Origin: Bin5 sp022821545 | GTDB lineage: Bacteria; Chloroflexota; Anaerolineae; Caldilineales; Caldilineaceae | Length of the DNA stretch: 64,000 nucleotides | Direction of reading: 5' to 3' | Assembly: GCA_963664085.2 (NCBI GenBank) | Contig: CAXXLO010000002.1 | Span: 5,084,001 to 5,148,000 of the forward strand | Shown here: positions 52,781 to 61,249 of the stretch, piece by piece | How the letters are laid out: each line of letters starts with the position of its first letter | Position numbering within the stretch: position 1 is the stretch's first letter | Program-made: the position numbers and the translations under genes | Notes under the pieces: model-generated | Seen by the model: only the letters and a program-made list of their open reading frames with translations | Told to the model about the DNA's origin: nothing | Databases searched by the model: none

Positions 52781-54112
52781 CTAGACCTGGTACTCTTGCA
52801 ATATCTTCGTTCCTTCGACCTCCAGAAGATCGATCAGTTCGTCGAGCGTCATTTCATTCTGCAGATACTTCTGGATGTTCGGTCCCAGCAGACGGTCATC
52901 GAACTCTGCCCAGGCCGGATGCTTGGGGTAACCGACGCCATGCTCCACCTCGCGCAGCGCCACGTCCCAGGAATGCTCCGTCGTCGTAAACCGGGGATCC
53001 TCCATCGCCTTTACGCTTGTCGGGAAGAGCCAGTCACCGTAGGCGATGGCCGAGGAATTCTCGTCGTTGGACAGCCACAAAACGACCTCCCAGGCGGCAT
53101 CGACCGTACCTCTGCCCGTCGAGTCCGTGGCAACAGACCAGGTCTGCGGTTCGCTGCTGTTTGCGTGGCGCTTGTAGTGGGGAAGCGGGACCATGTGCCA
53201 CTCGAACTCCGGTTCGGCCTCCATCACGATCCGTCTGGCCCAACAGCCGGTTTGGCGCATCGTATAGATGCCCAGTCCGAACGCTTCCAAAGTGTTGGAG
53301 CCGCCGAAACTTTCCTGGGACAGGATCTCGTCCACCCAGAGCATGTCATGCCACAGCTGCAGGGCTTCGCGCGCCGGCTGCACGTCGATCTCCCAATTCT
53401 GTCCCGATCCACCCATCACCTCCGCGCCGGTCTGCCACATCCACGCGATGATGTCCTCGGTCGTCTGTGTCGCCGTGAGGTTGGCGGCCAGTCCGTAATA
53501 CTCCGGCGGGCTGGTGAGCTCCTTGGCGGCCGGAATGAAATCGTCCCAGGTCCAGCCATCGAGGGGCAATTCAAATCCTGCCTCGTGGAATCGGTCCGCA
53601 TTCACGTACATCGTCCCGACTTCCCAGCACCAGGGCACACTGAAAATCTTGCCGTCCAGGGGCGAAACCGCCGCGTCAAGAGCCTTGGGATGTGTTGTTT
53701 CCACCAGCCCTGAGTTATTTATCAGCTCGGTCAGATCCAGGTATCCGCCCTGCGTTCCGTACTCGTTCGCCCATGCCGTGATGCCGTGGACGATATCAGG
53801 CGTCACACCACCGGCAATCGACGTAGTAAGGTAGTCGCGCGCCTGGCCCCAACCACCCTGGATGTATTCGGCGGTAATGCGGCTGCCATGCTCGGCATTC
53901 CAACCGTCAATCGCGGCCTGTGCGGCCTCAACCGCGCCCGGCTGCCATACCAGCGTGTAGAACTGCACAGTCTGAGGCTCAGCGCCCCCTTCCATGTCTC
54001 CGGCGCCCTCTTGGGGCGCGACCGGTGCGGCGCAGGCCGCGAGTGCAACCCCGGCTGCGGACAGCCCGGCCATCTGCAGGAAGTTCCGACGACTCAATCT
54101 TGTTTCGTTCAC
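52781..54112 (-). CDS. CUT1 sugar-binding lipoprotein, Tat-like signal
   Basis: 443 residues from a GTG at 54112, six bases after AGGAGG. The N-terminus RLSRRNFLQMAGLSAAGVAL has a twin-arginine motif, followed by a lipobox ending AACAAP. The body is a family-1 extracellular binding protein with GGWGQARDYLTTSIAGGVTPD and a DIVHG hinge. It opens the second CUT1 operon. Its promoter is at 54245-54273. Confidence 0.9.
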   Translation of the reverse strand: MNETRLSRRNFLQMAGLSAAGVALAACAAPVAPQEGAGDMEGGAEPQTVQFYTLVWQPGAVEAAQAAIDGWNAEHGSRITAEYIQGGWGQARDYLTTSIAGGVTPDIVHGITAWANEYGTQGGYLDLTELINNSGLVETTHPKALDAAVSPLDGKIFSVPWCWEVGTMYVNADRFHEAGFELPLDGWTWDDFIPAAKELTSPPEYYGLAANLTATQTTEDIIAWMWQTGAEVMGGSGQNWEIDVQPAREALQLWHDMLWVDEILSQESFGGSNTLEAFGLGIYTMRQTGCWARRIVMEAEPEFEWHMVPLPHYKRHANSSEPQTWSVATDSTGRGTVDAAWEVVLWLSNDENSSAIAYGDWLFPTSVKAMEDPRFTTTEHSWDVALREVEHGVGYPKHPAWAEFDDRLLGPNIQKYLQNEMTLDELIDLLEVEGTKILQEYQV

Positions 54113-54244
54113 GTTCGACCTCCTCTGGTCGGTGTTAGGCGCTGACTCAGCAGCGCCTTGGCGCGAGAAAGTGAATAAAGTCGGCCCCGTGGGCTTCCGA
54201 AGGACACAGCCTGGACATTAGGTGATGTCATATGTTGGGAGAAT

Positions 54245-54273
54245 AGTATAGATAGCCAAATTCTGATTGTCAA
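54245..54273 (-). promoter_or_regulatory. Near-consensus sigma70 promoter of the second CUT1 operon
   Basis: On the minus strand TTGACA (54273-54268) is 17 bases from TATACT (54250-54245), 132 bases before the GTG start. The 422-base gap 54113-54534 holds this site; on the plus strand no convincing promoter for the next gene was found. Confidence 0.72.
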
Positions 54274-54534
54274 TCCCTCCCTCCTCTCCGCTCTCTCCTC
54301 GCAGTTGCGTTCGTAGAAAACCTGTGTTACTCTTTGCCTGATTCCGATACTGATGCAGCGGCCTGCGCCCAAACGCTCGCCCCTGCATACCACGAGGTCT
54401 GGTCTCGTGATAGTTTCGTTATATCACTGGTCCGGGCCTTTCCGCGTTCTGTACTTCCGAAGCGGCCCGGCCCTAACAACCATCTTACCGGCCGGCCGGA
54501 CACACAGCCGCTGGCCGACACATGCCAAGGAGTA

Positions 54535-55539
54535 ATGTCCACAACACGCTGCACAGGAATCAGAAAAGACGGCCAGCCCTGCCAGGCCAACGGTCTCGAA
54601 CAGTACGGCGGTCTCTGCCTCGCGCACGGCGCCCCGTCCGAACAGGCCCGCGAATGGCGTTCCCTCGGCGGCAAAAACTCCGCCGCCGCCGTCCGCTTCG
54701 CCAAAAACATCCCCGAACCTGTCAAAGAGCTGCTTGAACTCCTCAAAGAGTGCAGGCAAATGGTCTTGGACGGAACCCTCAGCGCCGCCGCCTGCAACGC
54801 CATCTCCAACAACGTCAAAATGGCGCTCGAGGCCTACAGCCGCGCCGAAGAGGCCATGGAGAAAGAACGCGCCGATGAAGTCCGGGCCGCCGCCGCCGAA
54901 CACCTCGGCGTGCCCGCCAACCTCGACATCCTCGAAGAGGCCGACCGCATCTATGCCCAGCTCGAGCGCCGCCGCGCCGAGGCCCTCGTCGAACAGGGCT
55001 ATGCTCGCTTCACCGAACCGGCCGGCCCCGGCCAGCCCCCCCAGGTCCTCCTCAACAAAAAAGGGCAGACCCGCTTCGGCCACCTTTACTTTGAAAACAG
55101 GCAGATTTTTCTGGAAAAAATAGAGGACAATCTGGTTGAATTCCAGATCGATGGACCCCGCCTTCGCGAGATTCCCGATCTTCCCGTACTCACCAACATG
55201 TTGAATGGTCTGAAAGTGGATATCGAAGACACGCAGTCCCAAGTGGCGCAGCAGAGCGCTGAGGGTCCGTTCGACCCCCTGACCGGTCGGGCATTCACCA
55301 AACTCCCGGCCTGCGTGACAGTCAGCCCCACGCGCGACAACTACCACTACTGCCTCGACGACCCGCACGAAGCCCTGGCGGAGCAGCTCGAATATATCAA
55401 AGAGGTGCATGACAGGATTGAAGAGACCTCTGAGATGGAAGAGTACAAACGCAGGAAGGCAGCGCAGGAAAAGGAGAAAAGAGACCGGGCATACTTTGAA
55501 GCCCGTCTCAAGGCCGCAGGGCAAGCTGACAAATCTTAG
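54535..55539 (+). CDS. Uncharacterised protein with N-terminal Cys/His knuckle
   Basis: 334 residues from the ATG at 54535, which has AAGGAG only two bases upstream. The N-terminus TRCTGIRKDGQPCQANGLEQ and then YGGLCLAHGA places Cys, Cys, Cys and His as a small zinc knuckle, a pattern seen in hypothetical proteins often near mobile or phage-like genes. The rest is a highly charged, largely helical protein with Glu- and Arg-rich stretches and likely coiled coils at 90-160 and 270-330. No function is recognised. The frame stays open 201 bases upstream without a good start. It has no operon partner. Confidence 0.6.
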   Translation: MSTTRCTGIRKDGQPCQANGLEQYGGLCLAHGAPSEQAREWRSLGGKNSAAAVRFAKNIPEPVKELLELLKECRQMVLDGTLSAAACNAISNNVKMALEAYSRAEEAMEKERADEVRAAAAEHLGVPANLDILEEADRIYAQLERRRAEALVEQGYARFTEPAGPGQPPQVLLNKKGQTRFGHLYFENRQIFLEKIEDNLVEFQIDGPRLREIPDLPVLTNMLNGLKVDIEDTQSQVAQQSAEGPFDPLTGRAFTKLPACVTVSPTRDNYHYCLDDPHEALAEQLEYIKEVHDRIEETSEMEEYKRRKAAQEKEKRDRAYFEARLKAAGQADKS

Positions 55540-55590
55540 CTGTCAGTCCTTAGCGGTCAGCCCTTAGCTGCCAGCCCTTAGCTGCCAGCC
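55535..55590 (+). repeat. Four 14-bp tandem repeats at a gene end
   Basis: Units CTTAGCTGTCAGTC, CTTAGCGGTCAGCC, CTTAGCTGCCAGCC and CTTAGCTGCCAGCC follow one another. The TAG in the first unit is the stop codon of the upstream gene, so the array overlaps the coding end. Confidence 0.7.
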
Positions 55591-55639
55591 CTGTCCCCCG
55601 CCGCCGCAACACGGGGCACAGACAAACAGGGCTAACAAA

Positions 55640-55950
55640 CAAATAATGTATAAACCCAATCTGCGCCCACCGGCCAGCGGCTGTATACCCCTGCCCGCAA
55701 CCCGCCCCCAAAACCGCAAATCCACCCCAATCTCCCCCAAATTCGCCCAAATCCGCACCCGAACCCCCCTCGCGCCCCCCATACCCCGCCCATACGCCCT
55801 CTCGCGCCCCCCGCCGCCCCACCCCAACCCGCCAAAACGCCCCCACCCCCCCAATTTCCCCCCAAACTCTCACACTCTCTCACCCAACGCCCCCAAATCG
55901 CCGCAGCACTAAAAACTAAAAACCAACAACTAAAAACTGCCCTTCGACGC
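55640..55950. other. G-poor, C-rich non-coding spacer
   Basis: In 55681-55920 only 22 of 240 plus-strand bases are G, while C-runs of four to eight recur. The complementary strand is therefore rich in closely spaced G-runs, which could form quadruplexes. It contains no credible gene on either strand. The end of the spacer turns A-rich (55910-55940) before the promoter at 55953. Confidence 0.6.
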
Positions 55951-55982
55951 CGTTGGACATCCAACGCATAAACATTTATCAT
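55951..55982 (+). promoter_or_regulatory. Promoter with overlapping 16-bp palindrome
   Basis: TTGGAC (55953-55958) and TATCAT (55977-55982) are 18 bases apart, 60 bases before the ATG at 56042. The -35 lies inside the dyad CGTTGGA-CA-TCCAACG (55951-55966). The TTGG-N4-CCAA core resembles operators of FadR-type GntR regulators, but no such regulator is in the window. Confidence 0.55.
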
Positions 55983-56041
55983 GCCAGCGAAGGCACACAC
56001 CCAACCCCGCAACTGATGGACACACCCGAAATGACACGCAT

Positions 56042-57073
56042 ATGAGATCGATAATCTGCGTCCATGAACGTTTTGACGCCGTATGGCCGTTTGCTGCAGA
56101 CTACTGGCAGAAACGCTGGCAAAGCGACTGTTGCGAACTATACCGTACGCTCGAGCCGGATGCGCGTGCCCCGCGCCTGGTGCCGGACCCCGCCGCAGTG
56201 CAGCGGCTGGTCCTCCTCGGCCTCCCCGCCGCCGTCGAGGACCTGGCCCCCTTTACCTCCCTTGAAGAGTGCTTCCACAGCGCCCGCTCCGACCTGCCGG
56301 CAGACGGCCTCGACAGGGCGGCGTCTCGCGGCGTCCGCATCATTCCTCATCGCGTTGACGTATACTGGGGACAGTCGGTGGCTGAGTACGGGCTCTGTCT
56401 GACTCTTTGCGGGCTGCGCCGCATTCCACAGTCTCACGCAGCCATGATCGAGAGCCTTGAACCCTGGAAGCACAGTCCTGAAGTGGGCAGACCCGGCGCG
56501 AAAGGCGTTCAGTACGCCGATGATTCGCGCTTTGCCGGCGGCACGCTCGCAGGCAAACGCGTACGCGTTGTCGGCGCCGGCAATATCGGCGCCCGCTACG
56601 CTTCCTGGTGTTCGGCCATGGGCGCAGACGTTGCCATTTGGGACCCCTTCGCCCCCGATGCGACATTTGCCGCGGCCGCTGCAAAACGCTGCTTTCATCT
56701 GCCCGAGCTGGTGAAGGATGCCGAGATCTTCACGCCCATGCTTCCTCTGAAGGAAGATACGCGCCGGTTGATCGGCAAGGACCTCATCGACGCCTTGCCG
56801 CACGGATGCCTCGTCGTACAGGTAACGCGGGCCCTCATCTGCGATACCGGGGCGCTCTATCGCCGCGTCCTGAACGATGAACTGGCCCTGGCCGCCGATG
56901 TCTTTGATGTCGAGCCCGTTTCGTTGGAATCCCCCCTGCTTGGACGCCACAACGTCGTCCATACACCGCACAATGCCGGTCGCACCAAAGACGCCAACTT
57001 GGCCTGGGTTGACGATCAGATTGCTCGCTTCAAGCCTCGCTCACAGGAGTCGGCGCACGGTTCAAGCCGCTGA
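56042..57073 (+). CDS. D-2-hydroxyacid dehydrogenase-like protein
   Basis: 343 residues. The Rossmann motif is VRVVGAGNIGARYASW. The Arg of the VTRALICDTG segment, Glu in DVFDVEPV and His in HTPHNAG form the expected catalytic set. The N-terminal domain is more divergent than in the two dehydrogenases at 36.6-38.6 kb. It opens the plus-strand operon that includes the glycosidase-like/FGE-like fusion, 12 bases downstream. The substrate is probably a 2-oxo or 2-hydroxy sugar acid; not proven. Confidence 0.85.
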   Translation: MRSIICVHERFDAVWPFAADYWQKRWQSDCCELYRTLEPDARAPRLVPDPAAVQRLVLLGLPAAVEDLAPFTSLEECFHSARSDLPADGLDRAASRGVRIIPHRVDVYWGQSVAEYGLCLTLCGLRRIPQSHAAMIESLEPWKHSPEVGRPGAKGVQYADDSRFAGGTLAGKRVRVVGAGNIGARYASWCSAMGADVAIWDPFAPDATFAAAAAKRCFHLPELVKDAEIFTPMLPLKEDTRRLIGKDLIDALPHGCLVVQVTRALICDTGALYRRVLNDELALAADVFDVEPVSLESPLLGRHNVVHTPHNAGRTKDANLAWVDDQIARFKPRSQESAHGSSR

Positions 57074-57084
57074 CGGAAGGAGAA

Positions 57085-59247
57085 ATGAGATCGGTGGAAT
57101 CCGAACGACTCGCCTCATTGGCAGCCAGCTTGCAAAACGACTTCTCGGCACACGTCGGGCGCGGCGAAGAAGAGGCCGCCGAACTGGACCGGGTGCGGAA
57201 TGCGCTGCGTGACTCCCTCGACCTGGGCATCTTCTCGCGGCAGGGCATCGAATGGTACCGGAGCGCCTACGTTGAAACCTTCCTCTTCATGTACGACACC
57301 GCCTTCTACGATCGCAAGGCCGGGCGATACCGTATCGACGAAATCCTGGACGACGGCGAGCGCGAGTTCGGCGGCTACGACATAATCCTCCTCTGGCAGT
57401 CTTACCCCCGCCTCGGAATCGACGACCGCAACCAGATCGACTACTACCGCGACATGCCGGGCGGCCTGCGGGGGCTGCGCGAGGTTGTCGACCGCGCCCA
57501 CGCGCGCGGCGTGCGCGTCTTCGTCAACTACAACCCCTGGGACATCGGCACGCGCCGCGAACCCGGCGCGCCCCCCTATACCGACAAGAGGGGCTACCGC
57601 GGCAATTTCCCGGACTCAGGCGCGCCCGCGGTGGCCGACGCCGAAGCCCTGGGCGCAGTGATCAGGGAGATCGGCGCCGACGGTGTCTTCCTGGATACGA
57701 TGGCCTCGGACGACCCGGGCTTCCTGGCGCCAATGGAGCGGGCCAACCCCAACATTGTGTTCAACCCGGAAGCGGTGCCCCCCACAGAGGCTCTTTCCTC
57801 GATCGCGGGCAGCTGGCTGCAGCGCAAAACGGTAGTGCCGCCCGACCTGATGACGATTCGCTGGGTGGAACCGCGCTTCTCTTTTCGCGCCATAGACCGC
57901 AACGCTCACGAACACAGCGACATCATCCAAAAGGCCTTCTTCCACGGCTGCGGCCAGGTCGTGTGGGAAAACATCTTCGGTTGGTGGAACCCCTGGCCTG
58001 AAGCGGACCGCGTGCTGCTGCGACGCTGTGTGCGGTTGCTGCGCCGCTTCAGCGACGCGTTCCAGGACCGCGACTGGCAGCCCTACGTGGCTACGCAAGT
58101 AGAAGGTGTTTTCGCGCACCGCTGGCACAGCCGCGAACTGACCGTGCATACGCTGATCAACGAAACCGGCGCCGCCGTCGATGGCCCCGTGCTGAAGGCG
58201 CCGGCAACTGCGCCCGACGGCCGCCCCATGCGCCACTACGACCTCTGGCGCGGCGCCGAGATCCAGCCGGGGCGGCAAGGGGATGCCCACCTGCTTTCTA
58301 CTACCATGTCCAGCGGTGAGGCAGGATGTATCGTCTCCGCGCCCGCGGGCGTTGAGGTCGACCTGGGCTCCGGCCCTGCGCAGCCCGTACGCGACCGCTC
58401 TGTCGCCATCGACCGCAAACGACTGACACTTGCCGATCTGTCACTGCGTCCGGTCGAGCCTTCCGCTCTGGTAGCCCCGGGGGAGGAACCGGAGGAAATG
58501 TGCCGCGTCCCCGCGGGCCCCGTCAACTTCGGTGTACAACACAACAACCGGACCGTGATGGAGGGGGCATGTTACGACAAGATCGACCAGCTCTGGGACA
58601 AGTATCATCCCCGGCGCCTTATCGACCTTCCCGAATACTGGATCGATCTCACCGAGGTTACAAACGCCTCCTACCTGGACTTCCTCGAACAGTCCCGCTA
58701 CCTACCGCACGATCTCACCAACTTTCTGCGCCACTGGCACAAGCCTGCCGGCAGCGAGCAGGAGCCCTGGCGCTGGTCGCCCCCTGAAGGCAAGGAGCGG
58801 CATCCGGTCATCTGGGTCGACCTGGACGATGCTCGCGCCTACGCTGTCTGGGCCGGAAAAAGACTGCCCCGCGAAGAGGAGTGGCATAAGGCCGCAGGCT
58901 TTTCCGTCTGGCCTTGGGGCGACGGCTTCGACCCGTCTCTTTGTAACAGCGGCAGTGACGACACCACGCCGGTCGACCGCTTCCCCGGCGGCGCCAGCCA
59001 GTTCGGCTGCCTCGACTTGGCCGGCAACGTGTGGGAGTGGACCGAAAGCGAACGCGACGACGGCCACACGCGCTACGCCATCATCCGCGGCGGCAGCTAC
59101 CTTAAAGTTGAAGGCAGCATCTGGTACAACGCCAGCGGCGCGCAGCCCAACGACTGCCACGAAAAGATACTCCTGATGTACCCCGGTTTGGACCGCTGCG
59201 GCACCGTCGGCTTCCGCTGCGTCAAGGACGTTGCGCCGGTTGGTTAG
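57085..59247 (+). CDS. Glycosidase-like TIM barrel fused to FGE-like domain
   Basis: 720 residues. Residues about 40-340 look like a glycoside-hydrolase TIM barrel, with AHARGVRVFVNYNPWDIGT and IGADGVFLDTMASDDPGF, the last resembling a catalytic Asp strand. A beta domain follows (about 340-460). From residue 470, CRVPAGPVNFGVQ, TEVTNASYLDFLEQ, AGKRLPREEEWHKAA, GNVWEWTES and GFRCV define a formylglycine-generating-enzyme (SUMF1-like) fold. The usual cysteine pair of the sulfatase-activating site is not seen after GGSYLK. No signal peptide. GGAAGGAG precedes the ATG. Confidence 0.75.
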   Translation: MRSVESERLASLAASLQNDFSAHVGRGEEEAAELDRVRNALRDSLDLGIFSRQGIEWYRSAYVETFLFMYDTAFYDRKAGRYRIDEILDDGEREFGGYDIILLWQSYPRLGIDDRNQIDYYRDMPGGLRGLREVVDRAHARGVRVFVNYNPWDIGTRREPGAPPYTDKRGYRGNFPDSGAPAVADAEALGAVIREIGADGVFLDTMASDDPGFLAPMERANPNIVFNPEAVPPTEALSSIAGSWLQRKTVVPPDLMTIRWVEPRFSFRAIDRNAHEHSDIIQKAFFHGCGQVVWENIFGWWNPWPEADRVLLRRCVRLLRRFSDAFQDRDWQPYVATQVEGVFAHRWHSRELTVHTLINETGAAVDGPVLKAPATAPDGRPMRHYDLWRGAEIQPGRQGDAHLLSTTMSSGEAGCIVSAPAGVEVDLGSGPAQPVRDRSVAIDRKRLTLADLSLRPVEPSALVAPGEEPEEMCRVPAGPVNFGVQHNNRTVMEGACYDKIDQLWDKYHPRRLIDLPEYWIDLTEVTNASYLDFLEQSRYLPHDLTNFLRHWHKPAGSEQEPWRWSPPEGKERHPVIWVDLDDARAYAVWAGKRLPREEEWHKAAGFSVWPWGDGFDPSLCNSGSDDTTPVDRFPGGASQFGCLDLAGNVWEWTESERDDGHTRYAIIRGGSYLKVEGSIWYNASGAQPNDCHEKILLMYPGLDRCGTVGFRCVKDVAPVG

Positions 59248-59306
59248 ACGGTTGAGGGAAGGGCAGCCCGGCATCGCGCCGGTATCATTTGAGTCAAGGA
59301 ACGAAG

Positions 59307-60176
59307 ATGACAACCGATCTGACGTCTACAGAGCGCATGACGCAGCTCAGGCAAAATGGCTTCTGCATCATTGAAGATGTGGCTGACGAATGGCTCCTGA
59401 ACCGGACGCGAGCCTGTGTAGACAAGGCCCTGGCCGAAGTTGACCCCGAACGGCTGGAAAGGGCAAAGGCGGCCGGCAGCCTCATCGACTCCAACAACTA
59501 CCCGGAGCTGGCCGACCTCATCGGCAATCCCCGCGCCCTCGCCGAACTTGACCGCATGGGCCTCAAGGAGATCAAATTCTGGAAGGCCGTGATCATTAGC
59601 AAGCCGCCGGGCGGACCGCGGCTCTACTGGCACCAGGACTGCCTCATGTGGCAGGACCCGCGCGCCTACAGCGACCGGTCGCCCATGATCTTTCTCATGT
59701 ACTACCTGGAGGACACGACGCGCCGGAACGGCTGCCTGCGCCTTCTCCCCGGCACACACCGCCGCCGCCACCTCCTCCACGACATGGGAGAGGCGCACAC
59801 CCGCGAGATCAACCGCATCGACGATCCGGACGACCCGCGCTTTCGCGACTACCCCGGCGAAGTAGACGTGCCGGTCAGGGCCGGTGATGTCGTGGTCGGC
59901 GACGCCCGTATGTTCCACTCCGCCCACGCCAACCTGTCAGACGAAAAACGCACCGTGATCACCATCTGGTTTCACCCCTTCTTCTCCGACCTGCTGGAGC
60001 CGACGCAGAGCTGGATCCACGACTTCATGCACAGACAGCACGCCGGCTGGCCGCAGGACGCCCTCGCAAAAATCGAGCCGCTCATCCCCAACTACCGCGG
60101 CGCCGTCGAGCCTATGCAGCAAAACCGCACGCCCGACGCCCGCCTCCGCTGGCCCGCCGCCGCGCCCGCCGCATAA
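59307..60176 (+). CDS. Phytanoyl-CoA dioxygenase (PhyH) family protein
   Basis: 289 residues starting MTTDLTSTERMTQLRQNGF at 59307, after AAGGAACGAAG. The HxD motif is in RLYWHQDCLMW, the distal His in RMFHSAHANLSDEKRTVIT with the 2-oxoglutarate Arg. An Fe(II)/2-oxoglutarate oxygenase of unknown substrate. It is not closely related to the PhyH at 34858-35706 by eye. It sits between the fusion protein gene and the first NHL protein gene. Confidence 0.85.
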   Translation: MTTDLTSTERMTQLRQNGFCIIEDVADEWLLNRTRACVDKALAEVDPERLERAKAAGSLIDSNNYPELADLIGNPRALAELDRMGLKEIKFWKAVIISKPPGGPRLYWHQDCLMWQDPRAYSDRSPMIFLMYYLEDTTRRNGCLRLLPGTHRRRHLLHDMGEAHTREINRIDDPDDPRFRDYPGEVDVPVRAGDVVVGDARMFHSAHANLSDEKRTVITIWFHPFFSDLLEPTQSWIHDFMHRQHAGWPQDALAKIEPLIPNYRGAVEPMQQNRTPDARLRWPAAAPAA

Positions 60177-60233
60177 AGAGTAAACAACCGCGCTCCGCCT
60201 GAACCGCGAGCCAGCATGGGAGGACAACCGATC

Positions 60234-61130
60234 ATGACAGTTGGATATGGCGACTTTCGCTACGAACTGGACGACTCCTGGCCGACCCTGCCCGAAGGCT
60301 GGTCGCTCGGTTCGGTGCCCGATCTTGCGATCGATTCGCGTGATCGGGTATTTGTATTCTGCCGCCATAAGCATCCGGTGGTGGCGTTCGAGGCCGAGAC
60401 CGGTAAATTCATCATCTCCTGGGGAGAGAATGAGTTCACCGAACCGCACGGCATCTTCATCGACGCCGACGACTTTGTCTGGGTCACCGACCGCCAGGAA
60501 CACGTCGTCACCAAGCACACGCAGCACGGCGAAAAGCTGCTCGAACTGGGCCGCCGCGGCTGGGCCATGATGACGGTCACGCCCTACGGTACCACCCTGG
60601 ACCCGCCCTTCAACATGCCTGCCGGCGTGGCCACCGCCAAGGACGGAACCATCTTCGCCGCCGACGGCTACGGCAACCGCCAAGTCCACCGCTTCTCCCC
60701 GCAGGGCGACCTGGAGCTCTCCTGGGGAACCTCCGGCCTCGAGCCGGGCCAGTTCGCGCTGGTGCATAACATCGGCATTGACACGCAGGGCCGCGTTCTG
60801 ATCTGCGACCGCGAGGCCAATCGCATCCAGCTCTTCGATCGCGACGGAAACTACATCACCATGTTTGAAGACGTCCACAGGCCGGGCGACGTCTACTGCA
60901 GCCCCGACCAGTTCGTCTACGTCGCCGAGCAGGGCAGCGCCATGGGCAAGGGGCCTCTCCCCTGCGGCGTCTCCATCTTCCACGAATCTGGCGAGCTGGT
61001 TTGCCGCTTCCGCGGCCCTGAAACCGGCCTGCGCATGCCGCATGGCATCTGGTGCGACTCGAAGGGAAACATCTTCGTGGCCGAACTGGGCGAAGAAGGC
61101 AACCGCGCCCGCAAATTTGTCAGAATCTGA
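60234..61130 (+). CDS. NHL-repeat beta-propeller protein (copy 1)
   Basis: 298 residues from the ATG at 60234. It shows repeats of the NHL type such as EPHGIFIDADDFVWVTDRQE, NMPAGVATAKDGTIFAADGY and MPHGIWCDSKGNIFVAELG. This resembles the propeller of peptidyl-alpha-hydroxyglycine amidating lyase and of other NHL proteins. No signal peptide. By hand alignment it is about 86% identical, without gaps, to the product of 62093-62989; the shared N-terminus MTVGYGDFRYELDDSWP fixes both starts. Confidence 0.82.
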   Translation: MTVGYGDFRYELDDSWPTLPEGWSLGSVPDLAIDSRDRVFVFCRHKHPVVAFEAETGKFIISWGENEFTEPHGIFIDADDFVWVTDRQEHVVTKHTQHGEKLLELGRRGWAMMTVTPYGTTLDPPFNMPAGVATAKDGTIFAADGYGNRQVHRFSPQGDLELSWGTSGLEPGQFALVHNIGIDTQGRVLICDREANRIQLFDRDGNYITMFEDVHRPGDVYCSPDQFVYVAEQGSAMGKGPLPCGVSIFHESGELVCRFRGPETGLRMPHGIWCDSKGNIFVAELGEEGNRARKFVRI

Positions 61131-61249
61131 AATAGAACTGATCTGGAACTGGATCTGTCCGGACGCCGCGAGAACTGCATACCTGTCATTACGACATCTG
61201 AAACCGAACTTCACAACCAAAACACGAAACGCCCTCCAGGAGACAATAA

